A stretch of 64,000 nucleotides of DNA, taken from the NCBI GenBank assembly GCA_005656395.1, contig SRSI01000001.1, positions 186,001-250,000 of the forward strand, in the 5' to 3' direction. Every line of letters starts with the position of its first letter. The stretch's first letter is position 1. Positions 47,439-58,887 of the stretch are shown one piece after another. This DNA comes from Strongyloides papillosus. Lineage: Eukaryota; Nematoda; Chromadorea; Rhabditida; Strongyloididae. The notes beneath the pieces are model-generated. The model saw only the letters and a program-made list of their open reading frames with translations, was not told where the DNA came from and did not search any database. The position numbers were made by a program, and so were the translations under genes.

Positions 47439-48479
47439 TACAAGGTGTCTAAAAAGTTATCGGAAAGTTCAAATAAAAATGCCCTTTTCAGTGTAAACAT
47501 ATTTTAGTAATATTATGTTCATTTGAAAGCTTAACTTCTAACATAAAAATGTTAATTCAAAATGTAGTTATGATCATTTATATGACCTCTTTTTTCATGA
47601 TTTATAAGATTTGTTTAGTTTTCAAAAGGATATAACTTTTTGAAAACTTAATATTTCTTCTACAATTTTAGGTCACCTGATTGCCCAACTTTTTTTCTAC
47701 AACATGCTTTAATAATCATTATTTATTTATTTTATGTAAAATCATAAAACACTAAATGTTTTCTATTTTCTCTATAGTGAAAATATTCTTTAATTAATTT
47801 TAATTATAGTGATAATATTGATGACAATGAAGGGATTAAGTTTACTATATAAACTTAAAGAAATTGCTTATTCGTCATTTTAAGTTAATTTTATTTTATA
47901 AGAGGTGTTTTTATATTTTATTAATTGTTATATATTACTATAGAGTCGTCAACCCTATAAATTTATTACTTTAATTTTATAAAAAACTAAAAGTAAATAT
48001 ACATCTATTACCACCAACTAACAATATTTTATATGATTAAATATTTGTTGCTCTTTATTATTGAAAATATGAATATTTTTAAAGACCTAAATTTATTAGT
48101 TAATGAATTGTTTAAAGAATGTTTCTTACAAAAGTATTCAGAATTTTATTTAAAATAAATATAGACTAATGATTTTCAAAATATGTTGTAGAAAAGAAGT
48201 TGGGCTATCAGGTGCGCATAAAATTGTAAAAAATATTATGTTTTCATTTCAGAAAGTTACATAGTTTTGAAAAGTGAAAAAAGCAGATAAATTATGAAAA
48301 AAATGGATGTTACATAAATGGTTATAACTATATTATAAATTAACAATTTTACGATCTTCTAAAAAATTTTCAAGTTAGAAGTTAAGCTTTTAAATGAGCA
48401 TAATATTATAAAAATACGTTTACATTGAATAAAGTCATTTTTATTTCCACTTTTCTTATAACTTTTTAGACATCTTGTA
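47439..48479. mobile_element. Foldback element A (long inverted terminal repeats, TA flanks)
   Basis: The left end TACAAGGTGTCTAAAAAGTT and the right end (reverse complement TACAAGATGTCTAAAAAGTT) begin inverted repeats of about 260-290 bp that stay alignable to TAGCCCAACTT/TTGCCCAACTT near 47685 and 48207. TA flanks both ends. There is no transposase. It fits a non-autonomous foldback or MITE-type element of the Tc1/mariner group, which targets TA. Confidence 0.8.
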
Positions 48480-48889
48480 TAATATTTTTCAATATTTTAT
48501 AATATAATAAATTTGTATAAAAAATTAAGATTTTTATATATAATATTAAAATTTTTCAAATGATACTTTCCACCTGTATTTCTTTGAAGATTAAGGGTAT
48601 TTTTTGATCTTTCCTTTTATGCTTCCAAGATTTTGTTACCATTTTTATATAAATATTTGGTTCTCAAATCTTAGAGTACCACATGAAGAGTATAATTTCT
48701 ACTAAACCTATGTTTTCTGAGGAGCCTAAATTATAGGGTATCACCAACTTCACAAGTATCATACTTTTCATTTTTTTTATCATTTACATTTGTTTATTGT
48801 GATTTACTTTTTTCTGATTAAATATACTTAAAGTAATGAATATGCTTAAGTGTTTATTCTTTAGTAAATCAGACAGCTAAAAAATAAGT
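48480..48889. other. Noncoding spacer
   Basis: AT-rich spacer between foldback element A and the dispersed repeat. Nothing recognised. Confidence 0.45.
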
Positions 48890-49350
48890 CATTTTATTTT
48901 TTAAAAAATTAAAATAGTAATAATTTTGAGTAGTAAATTGACTTTAATTTCTGAGAAAATAAATATTTTTAAAATAATAAAAAAAATAAAAAAACTCAAA
49001 TTATCAATAATTGTTATATTTATGCTTTTTTAAATACCAATTTATTTATATGTAAAGATAATTGTATTATTGTAATACTATATTATTACTACCTTCTATT
49101 ACTACTATTTAAATAGTTCAATAGATCAATTTGGTTAATTTGACTAAAATTTCATGCAACGAATGTTTGTAATATTATCAAATGTTTACAAATTTAAAAT
49201 ATGTATTTTCTACAAAGTATATAAATTAACAACATAAATTAATGAACGCTTTGCAAATATTAAAATATAAAAAATATTGAAACGTTAATTTATATATTAA
49301 TATCAAACGTGAGAAATTTTAAAATTTAAAATGCAAATTGATAAAATATA
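48890..49350 (+). repeat. Dispersed repeat, copy 1
   Basis: This copy shares long stretches with copies at 51608-52026 (inverted) and 63750-64000 (same orientation). Shared words include ACTTTAATTTCTGAG and TTTCATGCAACG (TTTCATGCAATG in copy 2), and TTTGTAATA followed by TCAAATGTTTACAAATTT in copies 1 and 2. It contains no coding sequence. Its class is unknown. Confidence 0.7.
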
Positions 49351-50125
49351 GAATTTGTGAACCATAGGTGCTATGTCAGATTAGATGTATGTAACACAAT
49401 ATCAACATGAACACTTCTATAACCGTAAGGACAAGAAAAAGAACGATGGAAGAACACTTTATCAGATCAGCGACCTTAAAGAGAAATGAATACATTTCTA
49501 AAAATCATAATTATTATATTGTCATATTTTATTTTACCTTTTTGGTAAATAAAATCTTATATGAAATTACGTGCTATATTGCAAATACCTGGGAGCCTCT
49601 GCGTCTCTAAGAATCTACCAAGATTACAAATTATTAATAAATAAATAATTTAAAATTAAAACAAGTATTGTTTAAAAAGTTAAAATAACATTTCTGTAAA
49701 AAAATATAAAATAAAATTTTTTCTTCACTATAACTCTTTTTAAACTTAAACGATTTTCTTGATTTAATAGACAACAGATCTACATTTTTGATTTAGTGAC
49801 AAAAACGGGTATCAAAAAGTTTTGGCCATAATAGATCAAATCATCCTTAAAAAGCATCTCTTTTTAAGATACTTTTTTTTTATAGTTTTGTGTTCAAATA
49901 ATATTTCTAAGAGTTAATAGAAAAAAGTAATCTATGGCTCATTTGAAAAACCCAACTCCAGAATAAGAGGGAAAATTAATATTATTAGGATTAATTAATA
50001 ACTACCCTTATTGAGAAACAAAGAGTGGGAATGGTTTTTATTAAGAAAATCTAAGTAGAATGCGTTGAAAGTCTAAATAAAGCCATGCAGAGGCAAAGTC
50101 TTTGACTGGTTTAATAAAAATTATA
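49351..50125. other. Spacer inside the large palindromic arrangement
   Basis: It lies between dispersed repeat copy 1 and foldback element B. A 67-codon frame at 49407-49610 has no recognisable features and is treated as chance. Nothing else seen. Confidence 0.4.
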
Positions 50126-51581
50126 TACAGGGTGGCCCACATAAAACTTCCTAAACATTTGCATATAAATCTCCGCGTATAGATAAGCTACAAACATGGT
50201 ATTATAATAATCTTGTAACTGAAATACATGCCATTATAAATCTATTGACATATCAACAAAATGTGGATTATAGACAGAGTTATGGGCTTTCTAGATTTAG
50301 GTTATTTTTCGAATTTCATCAACTATAACTTTTTTATTTGAAAAGATTTTTCAATTATTGTTGTAGATTCTCAAAGTACAAAGTCTTTTGTACTAACCCC
50401 CAAAATTATATAAAAATTGAAGTCCGACAACTATGTTAAATTTTTAAATAAATGTTAAAAATCTTGATGATTGCCAAAAAATCGATGTTTTCTAAGAATG
50501 ACATTTTAATCAAATAATTTTTAAAAATTTTTTATTGATATTCTGATAGAGTAAGAGAATCTCTATCGGATAAGTATAGTACCACTAAATTTAATTGAGT
50601 TTGAAGAAAGTTATGAATAGTCAAAAATTAACTTTTTTCCAGTAATTCTAGTAAAAAAAGAAAATATGTCAATCTTTTTCAAATTTTCGGGTACAGATTA
50701 TGTTTTGTTTTCAAAAGTATTTAAAATATTGTTCTATTTTAATAAATACTTGTTCATATTTTAAAAACAGAGGGTATGAGATTATAAGTGGTTATAAAAA
50801 TAATTTAAAAGACACATTATAATTGTTCTTATAGAGTAATATCTATACAAAATAGTATAAAATAATTGTAAATGATGTGAAAATAATAGAAAAATTATTT
50901 TTTTTTCTTAAATTTAGTTGATAAAGAATATTTCAGTTCTTTAGACAATCTATGAACAAACAAGTAATAATCTGTAAACTAATATGTATAAGTAGTGTTA
51001 TTATTGCTATAAGGATACCGTAAAGATCGGGGAAAGTATTATTTGTATTTTACCTTTCAAATGAAAGTGTCAAAAAGTCGACTTTGGCAAATCATAACTT
51101 CTTTCAAATTCAACTGCTCAAAACGGTCATATACTCATTCGATAGAGCTTTGCTTACTCTATCAAAATATGAAAAAACATTTTAAAAAATTACCTGATTA
51201 AAATTTTATTCTTAAAGAACATCGATTTTTTGACAAAAATCAAGATTTTTAACTTTTATTTAAAAATTTAACATAGTTACTGAACTTCAATTTTTGTATA
51301 ATTCTAGGAGTTAGTACGAAAGACTTTGTGCTTTTAGAATCTGCATTAACCATAAGAATATATTATCAAACAAAAAAGTTACAGTTGATGAAATTCGAAA
51401 AATAACCTAAATCTCGAAAGCCCATAACTCCGCCTATAATCTATTTTTTATTGATATGTCAATAGATTTAGAATGGCATATATCTCAGTTACAAGATTAT
51501 TATAATACCATGTTTGTAGCTTATCTATGCGCAGAGATATGTATGCAAATGTCTAGGGAGTTTTAGGTGGGCCACCCTCAA
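50126..51581. mobile_element. Foldback element B (about 1.45 kb)
   Basis: The left end TACAGGGTGGCCCACATAAA pairs with a right end whose reverse complement is TTGAGGGTGGCCCACCTAAA. The arms remain closely similar for about 465 bp (to about 50595 and 51120), sharing GATAAGCTACAAACATGGTA and GGTTATTTTTCGAATTTCAT. Weaker similarity continues toward the centre, so almost the whole element is a foldback. TA lies at both edges. No transposase is encoded. Confidence 0.85.
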
Positions 51582-51607
51582 TAATTAAAATATTTAAGAT
51601 ATTATTA

Positions 51608-52026
51608 CTATCTGCACTTCAAATTTAAATTTCTTACATTTGATATTAATTAATAAATCAACTTTTCAATATGTTTCTATTTTAATATTTCTAAAGTATT
51701 CGATCATTTGTGTTGTTAAATATTCGTTTTTTGTACCATTTGCATATTTAAAATTTGTAAACATTTGATACTATTACAAACATTCATTGCATGAAATTAT
51801 AGCCAGATTAATCAAATTGAACGATTAAACTATAAAAATAATGATAATATAAAATTACAAGAATACAATTATATTAATATTTAAATAAATTGGTATTTAA
51901 AAAAAAGCATAAGTATAAATATAATTTATATTGTTGAGTTCTTTATTTTTTGATTTTTTAAAACTACTAATTTTCTAGAAATTAAAGAAAATTAGTTGTT
52001 TAAAATTATTAAAAATACTATTTTGG
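51608..52026 (-). repeat. Dispersed repeat, copy 2 (inverted)
   Basis: The reverse complement matches copy 1 from about 48915 to 49345 and copy 3 at the window end. Together with copy 1 it brackets foldback element B symmetrically, forming an inverted structure of about 3.1 kb. Confidence 0.7.
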
Positions 52027-52660
52027 TACTTTTCTGTTCTATTCCTCCAAAAGATATTGACTTTAATGGTTATTAATAACAGTTTTTGATTATCTTTAAA
52101 TAAGTAATATAAAATAAAGCCATTTTAATATATATCATTAAAAAAATATTTTTTAAAATTTGAAAAAATTTGAAAAAATTAAATTTTTTAATTTTTATTA
52201 CAAAAATTCTGAATATTATTTTAAAATTACCTACTTTTAATACTCTCTCTGCATATCAGAATTGATGAGAGTATCATCATTTATCATCTTTTAGTAATTC
52301 TTTTAAGGTTGGGAAACTTCTATCATTCATTAGCTCAAAGACTTTTAACTTTCCCAGGGACATTATCATTGGTAATTTTTATTGAAAAATATTTTTCTAT
52401 TAACAATTTATCAATAAAAATCTATTTCATTAACTTATATGCAATAACTTATGTGACAATAGTTCGTTTTTATGTTTTATTTTATGGGGTGGGAGAACAA
52501 AACAGAAAAGTACCATTACTTTTAAATTTTTAAAAAATAAAATGATTTATTAAAAAATAAAAATTTAATCAGATTCGTTACTTAAAGTTTGTGAATCAAG
52601 AGAAGTAAATCGGTTGTATATTAAATATATTGACTACTCAAGATTCTACGAACCATAGTG
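52027..52660. other. Noncoding AT-rich spacer
   Basis: Contains a short direct repeat (AATTTGAAAA-type words near 52155-52185). A 74-codon frame at 52309-52533 is not convincing. No gene seen. Confidence 0.4.
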
Positions 52661-52870
52661 TACCCTAAAATTCTGTGTATAAGGCGCTTTTAATTTTACA
52701 AATTTAGACGAAAGCTCTTTCCAATATTTATTCATTTTATATGATTTACGCATGATCATCATATAAAATTGATACAAAATAAAAACAAATTTCCATAAAA
52801 GAGAACACACGAGCGTATAAAAATTTTATTTTTTACTACATAGGCGCCTTACACACGTAATTTTAGAGTA
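52661..52870. mobile_element. Small MITE-like foldback (about 210 bp)
   Basis: TACCCTAAAATTCTGTGTAT followed by AAGGCGC at the left matches, inverted, TACTCTAAAATTACGTGTGT followed by AAGGCGC at the right (52843-52870). The arms are about 28 bp and begin with TA. It is unrelated in sequence to elements A, B and C. Confidence 0.7.
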
Positions 52871-52912
52871 ATTGAATTCAACTATTCCTTTAAATTATCT
52901 GAGGGATCAATA

Positions 52913-53791
52913 TACAGGTTGGGCCAAAAGTCACATCACAGTTGCATGAAACACTTTATAACTGCTATAACTTTTTTTGTAGTTGACGTATTGTTATAAT
53001 ATTATGTGCATTTTGTAGAGAATAATTTATAGAATAATATATCACAAGATCGTTCTCGAGAATGATTTTTTCGAAAAGTTACTTTAAGTTAAATCAAAAT
53101 GTTTAAATTTTTGTTTGAAAGGTATATCTTATAATATTTCAATTAATTAAAAAATAAATGTTAGATGTTGAAAAAGTTATTTAAAAACATATTTTTTATA
53201 AAATGTCCCATTTTTACAATATTACTTTTTTCATATATTTTCTTCTGTTACTACCTCAGTAAAAAAATATTCTATCGAGAAAAGGTTAAGAATAGTTCGT
53301 TATTATTATACCAACAAATATTCAATTACTACAACCCAAAATTAATCAGATTTTATTACAATGTGAGTCAAGATGCATCAAAACGCGCAATATTATATAT
53401 TCTAAACAATTTGAAAAATCAGATGAAATCATTTTAAAAATAGTAATAAATGATGGTTAAGAAAGAGCACATTTTTGCAAAAAATTGGGTGGTAGTCACC
53501 TAAAAGATATCACTTTTCATACATAATTGTATGAAATATTGACTTATTACAAAATGTATTCACAAATTTTAAACTTTAAAATAAGTTAAAATAAAATAAA
53601 ATTGAAAATATTTTTTTTAAATATCAAATATTAAAAAATTACGTAACTTTCTTTAAGTTCATTAGTGAGAAAAATCTTATAATATATTATTCTCTACAAA
53701 ATGGGTATAATACCATAAAAATATGTTGTCTACAAAAAAATTTATAAAGTGTTTTATTGCAACTGTAATGTGACTTTTGGCCCGCCCTGTA
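52913..53791. mobile_element. Foldback element C (about 0.88 kb)
   Basis: The left end TACAGGTTGGGCCAAAAGTC and the right-end reverse complement TACAGGGCGGGCCAAAAGTC are followed by further inverted similarity (ACA.TTACAGTTGCA, AAACACTTTATAA, ATTTTGTAGAGAATAAT) over about 130 bp or more. TA at both edges. The unpaired centre carries a 90-codon ATG frame (53165-53437) with a hydrophobic N-terminal segment; whether it is cargo or chance is unclear. Confidence 0.78.
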
Positions 53792-53914
53792 TTTCGTAGT
53801 ACTATTGAGACTCAAGATGTTTGACAAGATTTTATGAGGAGTTATTCAAAGCATCATCTCAACTGGAGTCATGCACATGCCAATTACTTTAGAATTAATT
53901 AAAAAATGACTCGC

Positions 53915-55377
53915 TCAATATAATAATTGACAGAATGATGTTGTTGAATAACATCCCATCAAAGAAAGAATAATCTTGTTAACACTTCTAATTTTATTTT
54001 CGACAATATCATTTAAATTTGAGTCATAAGCTGTAGCTAGTTCTAACTTTATACTAAGTTTTTCTATAGTATCAGTAAAATGTGACCTTCTAAATTGACC
54101 ATGATCATCTGTTCTTTCACAACTCGATAAAACTTTTTTAGTAGAAATATTTTTATTAAGCGTATTAATGATTTCACTTATTTCTTTACTAATTAAAGTA
54201 AGACCCGGACATATTACATTTATCATATACTACAAGATTTATCAGTGATTTTTGGTTTTATATGATCTAATGATAGACCGTCAAATAGATAACATGATAA
54301 TTTAATTGTCTTATAACTTGGTTGATGATTATCAGAATTCCTTATGAAAAATGCTTTACAACTATTTAAAATCTTTTTTATAAGATTCTCTTAATGAAGT
54401 ATGTAGCAATAACACTTAACAGAAGACAATATTTTAATAAATGAATAATGCCCTTGGTTTTATATCGTCGTTATAACTTTCTCAGCTAAAGTCATTGATA
54501 TCAATGTCTTTCAATTTTTATCATCATTTTTCTTTCCTTTTTCAAGATTTAATTTGCAAATTTGTATAACATAATTATCACTAGATCGTACATCATAGTT
54601 CAGAAAGTATTTATGATTAATCGCTTGTTGACAATTATTATCGTTTTTTGTTTCATTATTATTTCATCAATAGAAAGAGTATATTACTTTTTTGTATATC
54701 ATAAAGAGGAGATTTTTTTTATCTAACTCTGTGATATTTTAATTCATCATTACAATGCTTTTTAATTTTGTTTAACACATCATCTTTCCCAACGTTTTGT
54801 TGGAGAAATGAATTTTTATCCTTTTGTTTTTCCTATATTACGTTTAATAGGAATTTCAATATCTTTCTATCTTCTAATGCCGGTCTACCACGCAGACGTT
54901 TTGCTAATAAGCATATTGAAGAATTAAAATCTTCATTTGAGTCATCATAATCTTTTTCATTATCATTACAATCGCCATCATGAAACAATATTTTATTTTC
55001 GATTCTACTTAATCAATCTGGCATGAAATGGTATTTGCCGGAAAGATATTGAAACATGCGCTTAAGCTTATCAATATGGGACAATAATTCTACATGTTTT
55101 GACATTCTTGATGTATACCTTAATTTCTCCAGTGATTTATGATCCGTAGGTATCCTTATTCTACTAGGACAGTTTTATAATAAAACTTTGCAGTATTCCA
55201 AGACTAACACAATTTCATTAAACTCTAAGTACGTACATAAAGGCACTTCATGGATAGTATTGGTTTCTACATTGAACGAATTTTGTGATATAGAGCTACC
55301 AATTCCAGTACTTGAAGCATCAGCACGTATGATATAATCTGCATTAAAATCTCTGAAGTACAGCTTATTGTTAAAAT
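53915..55377 (-). pseudogene. Ty3/Gypsy pol relic no. 1 (RNase H and integrase pieces)
   Basis: Minus strand. The RNase H part runs from 55377 down to about 55000: DYIIRADASSTGIGSSISQ has the canonical first aspartate, then EFNEIVLVLEYC, then PTDHKSLEKLRYTSRM and FMPDxLSR. It is broken by a TAA near 55175 and a TGA in place of a codon in the MPDxLSR motif. The integrase core lies at 54226-53915 (DDHGQFRRSHF, then NDIVENKIRSVNKI). Several stops and frame changes show it is dead. The 5' side is cut by the mariner insertion at 55378. It is a different lineage from the pol at 59-63 kb, because its RNase H keeps the canonical motif. Confidence 0.75.
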
Positions 55378-55379
55378 TA

Positions 55380-56097
55380 CGAGGGTTATTCAATAAGTAA
55401 AGAGACAAATAACCATAGGTAAAAAAATAGCAAAATAAAAACGATGATAAGAAATAAACCATGAAATAAGAAATGTTTTTATCATTTTTACATAATTTGC
55501 AATAAAAATTTTTCGCTATAAATAAACTATATTTATCTATCTAATGATGGTATCCCTACTTAAAAACTGTAATTAGAAGGAACAACGTTTTGTAAAAAGA
55601 TTCCATGTGTTAAACAAGGTTAAACCTTACAAAATCTATTCCCCGATGCTTAAGCAATATGGTAGAAGCTGTATGAATCATGCAAATTTCTGAAAAAATG
55701 TGGTACAAGTGTAAGCACAGTCTATTCGTTAGTTCAAAGTAAACTGAAATATCGTAAAGAAAGATGCGAAAAGACTTGGTTGAGAGATTTTTTCACACTC
55801 TTAGTACAGTCCAGACCGTGAACAATCAGATTTTTATTTTGTTTAGGCTTCTCAAAGATTCTTTTCGTTGAGTAAGATTTAACGATAATTAAGAGGTAAA
55901 GGAAAAAATACAGAAAATGACTAAGATTTCAGGTAGAAATTTCTTTGCCATTGGCATAAGAAAGCTCGTGGAAAGATAGAATAAGTGCATAAATGTAGCA
56001 GAGGATTATGTCGAAAAATGAGTAAAATTTGGGATTTATACTATAATAAATTTTTGAGTTATGATCATTTGTCTCTTTGCTTATTGAATGACCCTCG
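55380..56097 (+). mobile_element. Deleted mariner element with decayed transposase
   Basis: Perfectly placed 31-bp terminal inverted repeats (55380-55410 and 56067-56097, two mismatches) start CGAGGGT and are flanked by TA on both sides (55378-55379, 56098-56099). Inside, the + strand at about 55790-56020 retains the end of a mariner transposase in broken frames: YSPD...SDFYF, then FFAIGIRKLVER, stop, NKCINVAEDYVEK. The element is 718 bp, about half the usual length, and has many stops. It sits inside the Gypsy relic's RNase H sequence. Confidence 0.85.
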
Positions 56098-56099
56098 TA

Positions 56100-58438
56100 T
56101 ATAACGATTAGACTATTTTATTTCAAGCATCTATATGATGAGGTTGCATCACAAACTTCAGTTTTGATTTAACATTAACAAGATCGTATAATGATGAAAC
56201 CACAACACTAAAATTTTATTAAAAAATAAACTCAACCTTATGTGTCATGACGCACTTGTCGGGTGGAGAAATTTTGCCGCATGTTTGTAGGAATTTTGAT
56301 ACATACACACAAAATGAATAAATGTCGTTTTAAAATAGTAATTGCACGACGATAACCACCGTAAAGACAGTCATTTTGACCTTTTATGATAAAAATTTGA
56401 TTATGCATATGAGAACATTGTTTTTTGTATTTACTGTCGTAATTTAATTGTTAGCTCGTACAAGTAATTTTTTGAATATGACAACATAGTGAAATAAATA
56501 CTGCAATCTTACGAAATTGCATATGCACGAATTAATAAAAAATTATTGCAAAACATGGAAATTGAAAATTTTATAATACAGGACAAATGTTTATTTTGAC
56601 GATTTTATAATTAAAATAAAGTAAAAAAAGGTTTTTTTAACAAAATATACTATTTGAATTGTAAATTGTTATTTTAAAATATTTCTAAAATTTTTCTTTA
56701 TCAATTTTGTAACATTTTATGTTCATAAGTTGTATTTTTATTACTATAAATGTTGTAATACTATACATTATTTTGAAATTATGCTTGTTAAGTCATTCTA
56801 AGATAACTTTATTGTGTAGAATTTTTTTTCGTACAATACTTTTAATATTTGCTTTTTAACATAATAATTGTGATACTATTTATTTTTATGTTCTACGATA
56901 AAAAATTTATTTTTTTTATATGATAAATAACAAATATTTTATAGGAAGTGTCTTACGAAAATCTGACACATCTTATATAGTATAGTGAATTTTTTAATTT
57001 CTTCACGATACATAGAATTTTCAACTTAGTTTTTAAAAGAATTATTTAGACACCAGAAACTTTTAAAAAGTTTTATTTTATTTATATAGTATTATAAAAA
57101 ATTTATATACTCTAATATGACAGTTACTTAAAATATCACACAAAAAACAGTTACAAATCTTGAAAAGTAGTTTTTAAATTAATTATTTTCATGTTAATCC
57201 AGAAACATTTTTAATTATGATAATTTCTCTACTAACATAAAAAAAATTGGTACTTTTTTAATTGACTTATATTTTTCATAAAAAGAAACATATTAAAAAA
57301 ACCGTCGGATCGGATTAAAGAGTTTATTTTTAGCTACAAATTGTGATATTAACAATCCTCAAAGATTTAGTAACAAACTTCATTTAATACTATTAGTTGT
57401 AGACGATTAGGCAGGCAAAGATCAAAAAGTGTATTTCAAAATAATTATCTTGAATTTAAAATAACATAACAAAATTGATTAGATAAGATTTAATAATCAA
57501 AACTTTGCTACAAAATGAAACATTAATCTCTTTTATAAGTAACTTTGTTTAATTTTCTAACATGTTTAACTTAGAATTGTTTTATAAAAATGAAAATGGC
57601 TCTTTTATTTATAACTGGCCCAATCATTGATTAATCACGGCTACATTATGTTTTCTCTTATTCTAGCATTGGGCATTTCTAATGTTCTATATATTAAAAA
57701 CTTTCAATAAATTTAAGGAAAGTTATTTCTGAAACAAAATAGTGAAAGTAAGTGATCAAAAAAGAACGTTTTTAGAGATAACTTGACTAATTATAGTTCA
57801 AAAATTTCGAGACTCATTTTCCTCTTCAAGTTAGAAAAAATTACATCCAATGGATTATTAACTATAAAATCAGACAACCTTGAAAACAGTTATGGTGAAG
57901 ACAAATTTTTTTCTATTCTTTATTTTATGTATAGACTTGAATGTTTATGATTTTTTATGAAATTTGTATATGATAAAACGTATGATTGCAGTTGTTTATT
58001 TTAATAATTATGCATATACAAAACTGCTAAAAAAGAAATAAAATCATGCAATAATTGCATTTTCGTATACCAAAAAAATGCATATGTTAGATCATATATT
58101 TTGTATGTAAAAATAATTAATGTTCACCAATTTTAAATGACACTTTTTATGTTTGTGTGTATTCAAATTTGTTAGTAAATTTTGGTATATAATTAAATTT
58201 TTTTTTTAATTTTTAAAATAAAATCAATTGATAGAATTAATTTTAATTACTTTTCATAAATAAAAATCTCTTGTAACAATAAATGAAAAATGACCACCAC
58301 AGGCAATATATATTGCATTATATAGTCGCTGGTTGAGGTTACCCCAAGCGGATCAGGATATTGTTTGTTGTATTCATAGAAATTTCACAATGATTATGCG
58401 TAAATTCATTAATACGTTTGAAACCACACACAAATATA
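56100..58438. other. Noncoding, repeat-derived AT-rich DNA
   Basis: No clear frame. The first 200 bases may be the continuation of Gypsy relic no. 1 beyond the mariner insertion, but I could not confirm reverse-transcriptase motifs. Scattered G/C-richer words (57301-57330, 58325-58360) are unexplained. Confidence 0.4.
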
Positions 58439-58690
58439 TGTACGGGGTGTCTTATAAGTAGCTCCCCAGATATTAGCACTGATAACTTCTCTAGTAGTTA
58501 AGCTAAAAAAATGGTATTATAATCATTTTATAGCTGAGATTCATATCATTATTATTCTAAAAATTCCACAACGAACTTTGGGTTCTGTAGAAAGTCATAG
58601 ATATTCAAAATTTAGGGTCATTTTTAGCATATATGAGTATTAACTTTTTATATGAAAAAATAATTTAATACTTGTTGTGCTAGATAATTG
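58439..58690 (+). mobile_element. Half of a foldback element related to element B
   Basis: It begins TACGGGGTGTCTTATAAGTA and carries GCTAAAAAAATGGTATTATAATCATTTTATAGCTGAGATTCATATCA-type sequence that aligns with the element B arm (50190-50245). No opposite end was found within the next kilobase, so it is truncated or a solo arm. Confidence 0.5.
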
Positions 58691-58887
58691 ATGCTTTATT
58701 ATCCAAGAACTATAATTTTTACAATTATTATAAAAGAAAATCTTAAACTTACCCCAAATCACTTGGGTCTTTTTCAAACTAAAACTGATTTGAAGTAGTA
58801 TAAATAAAGATATTGTAATTAAATATTAGACTCATTATATTTAAATTTTTAAAAATGTTATTTTTAGATATTTGAATATTTAAATAT

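Noticed and set aside
49407..49610. 67-codon frame as a gene
   Set aside because: Located between repeat copies, with no recognisable features and low-complexity composition. Best explained by chance.
58325..58365. G/C-richer island GCTGGTTGAGGTTACCCCAAGC as an RNA gene
   Set aside because: I tried to fold it as a tRNA or a stable hairpin and found nothing convincing.
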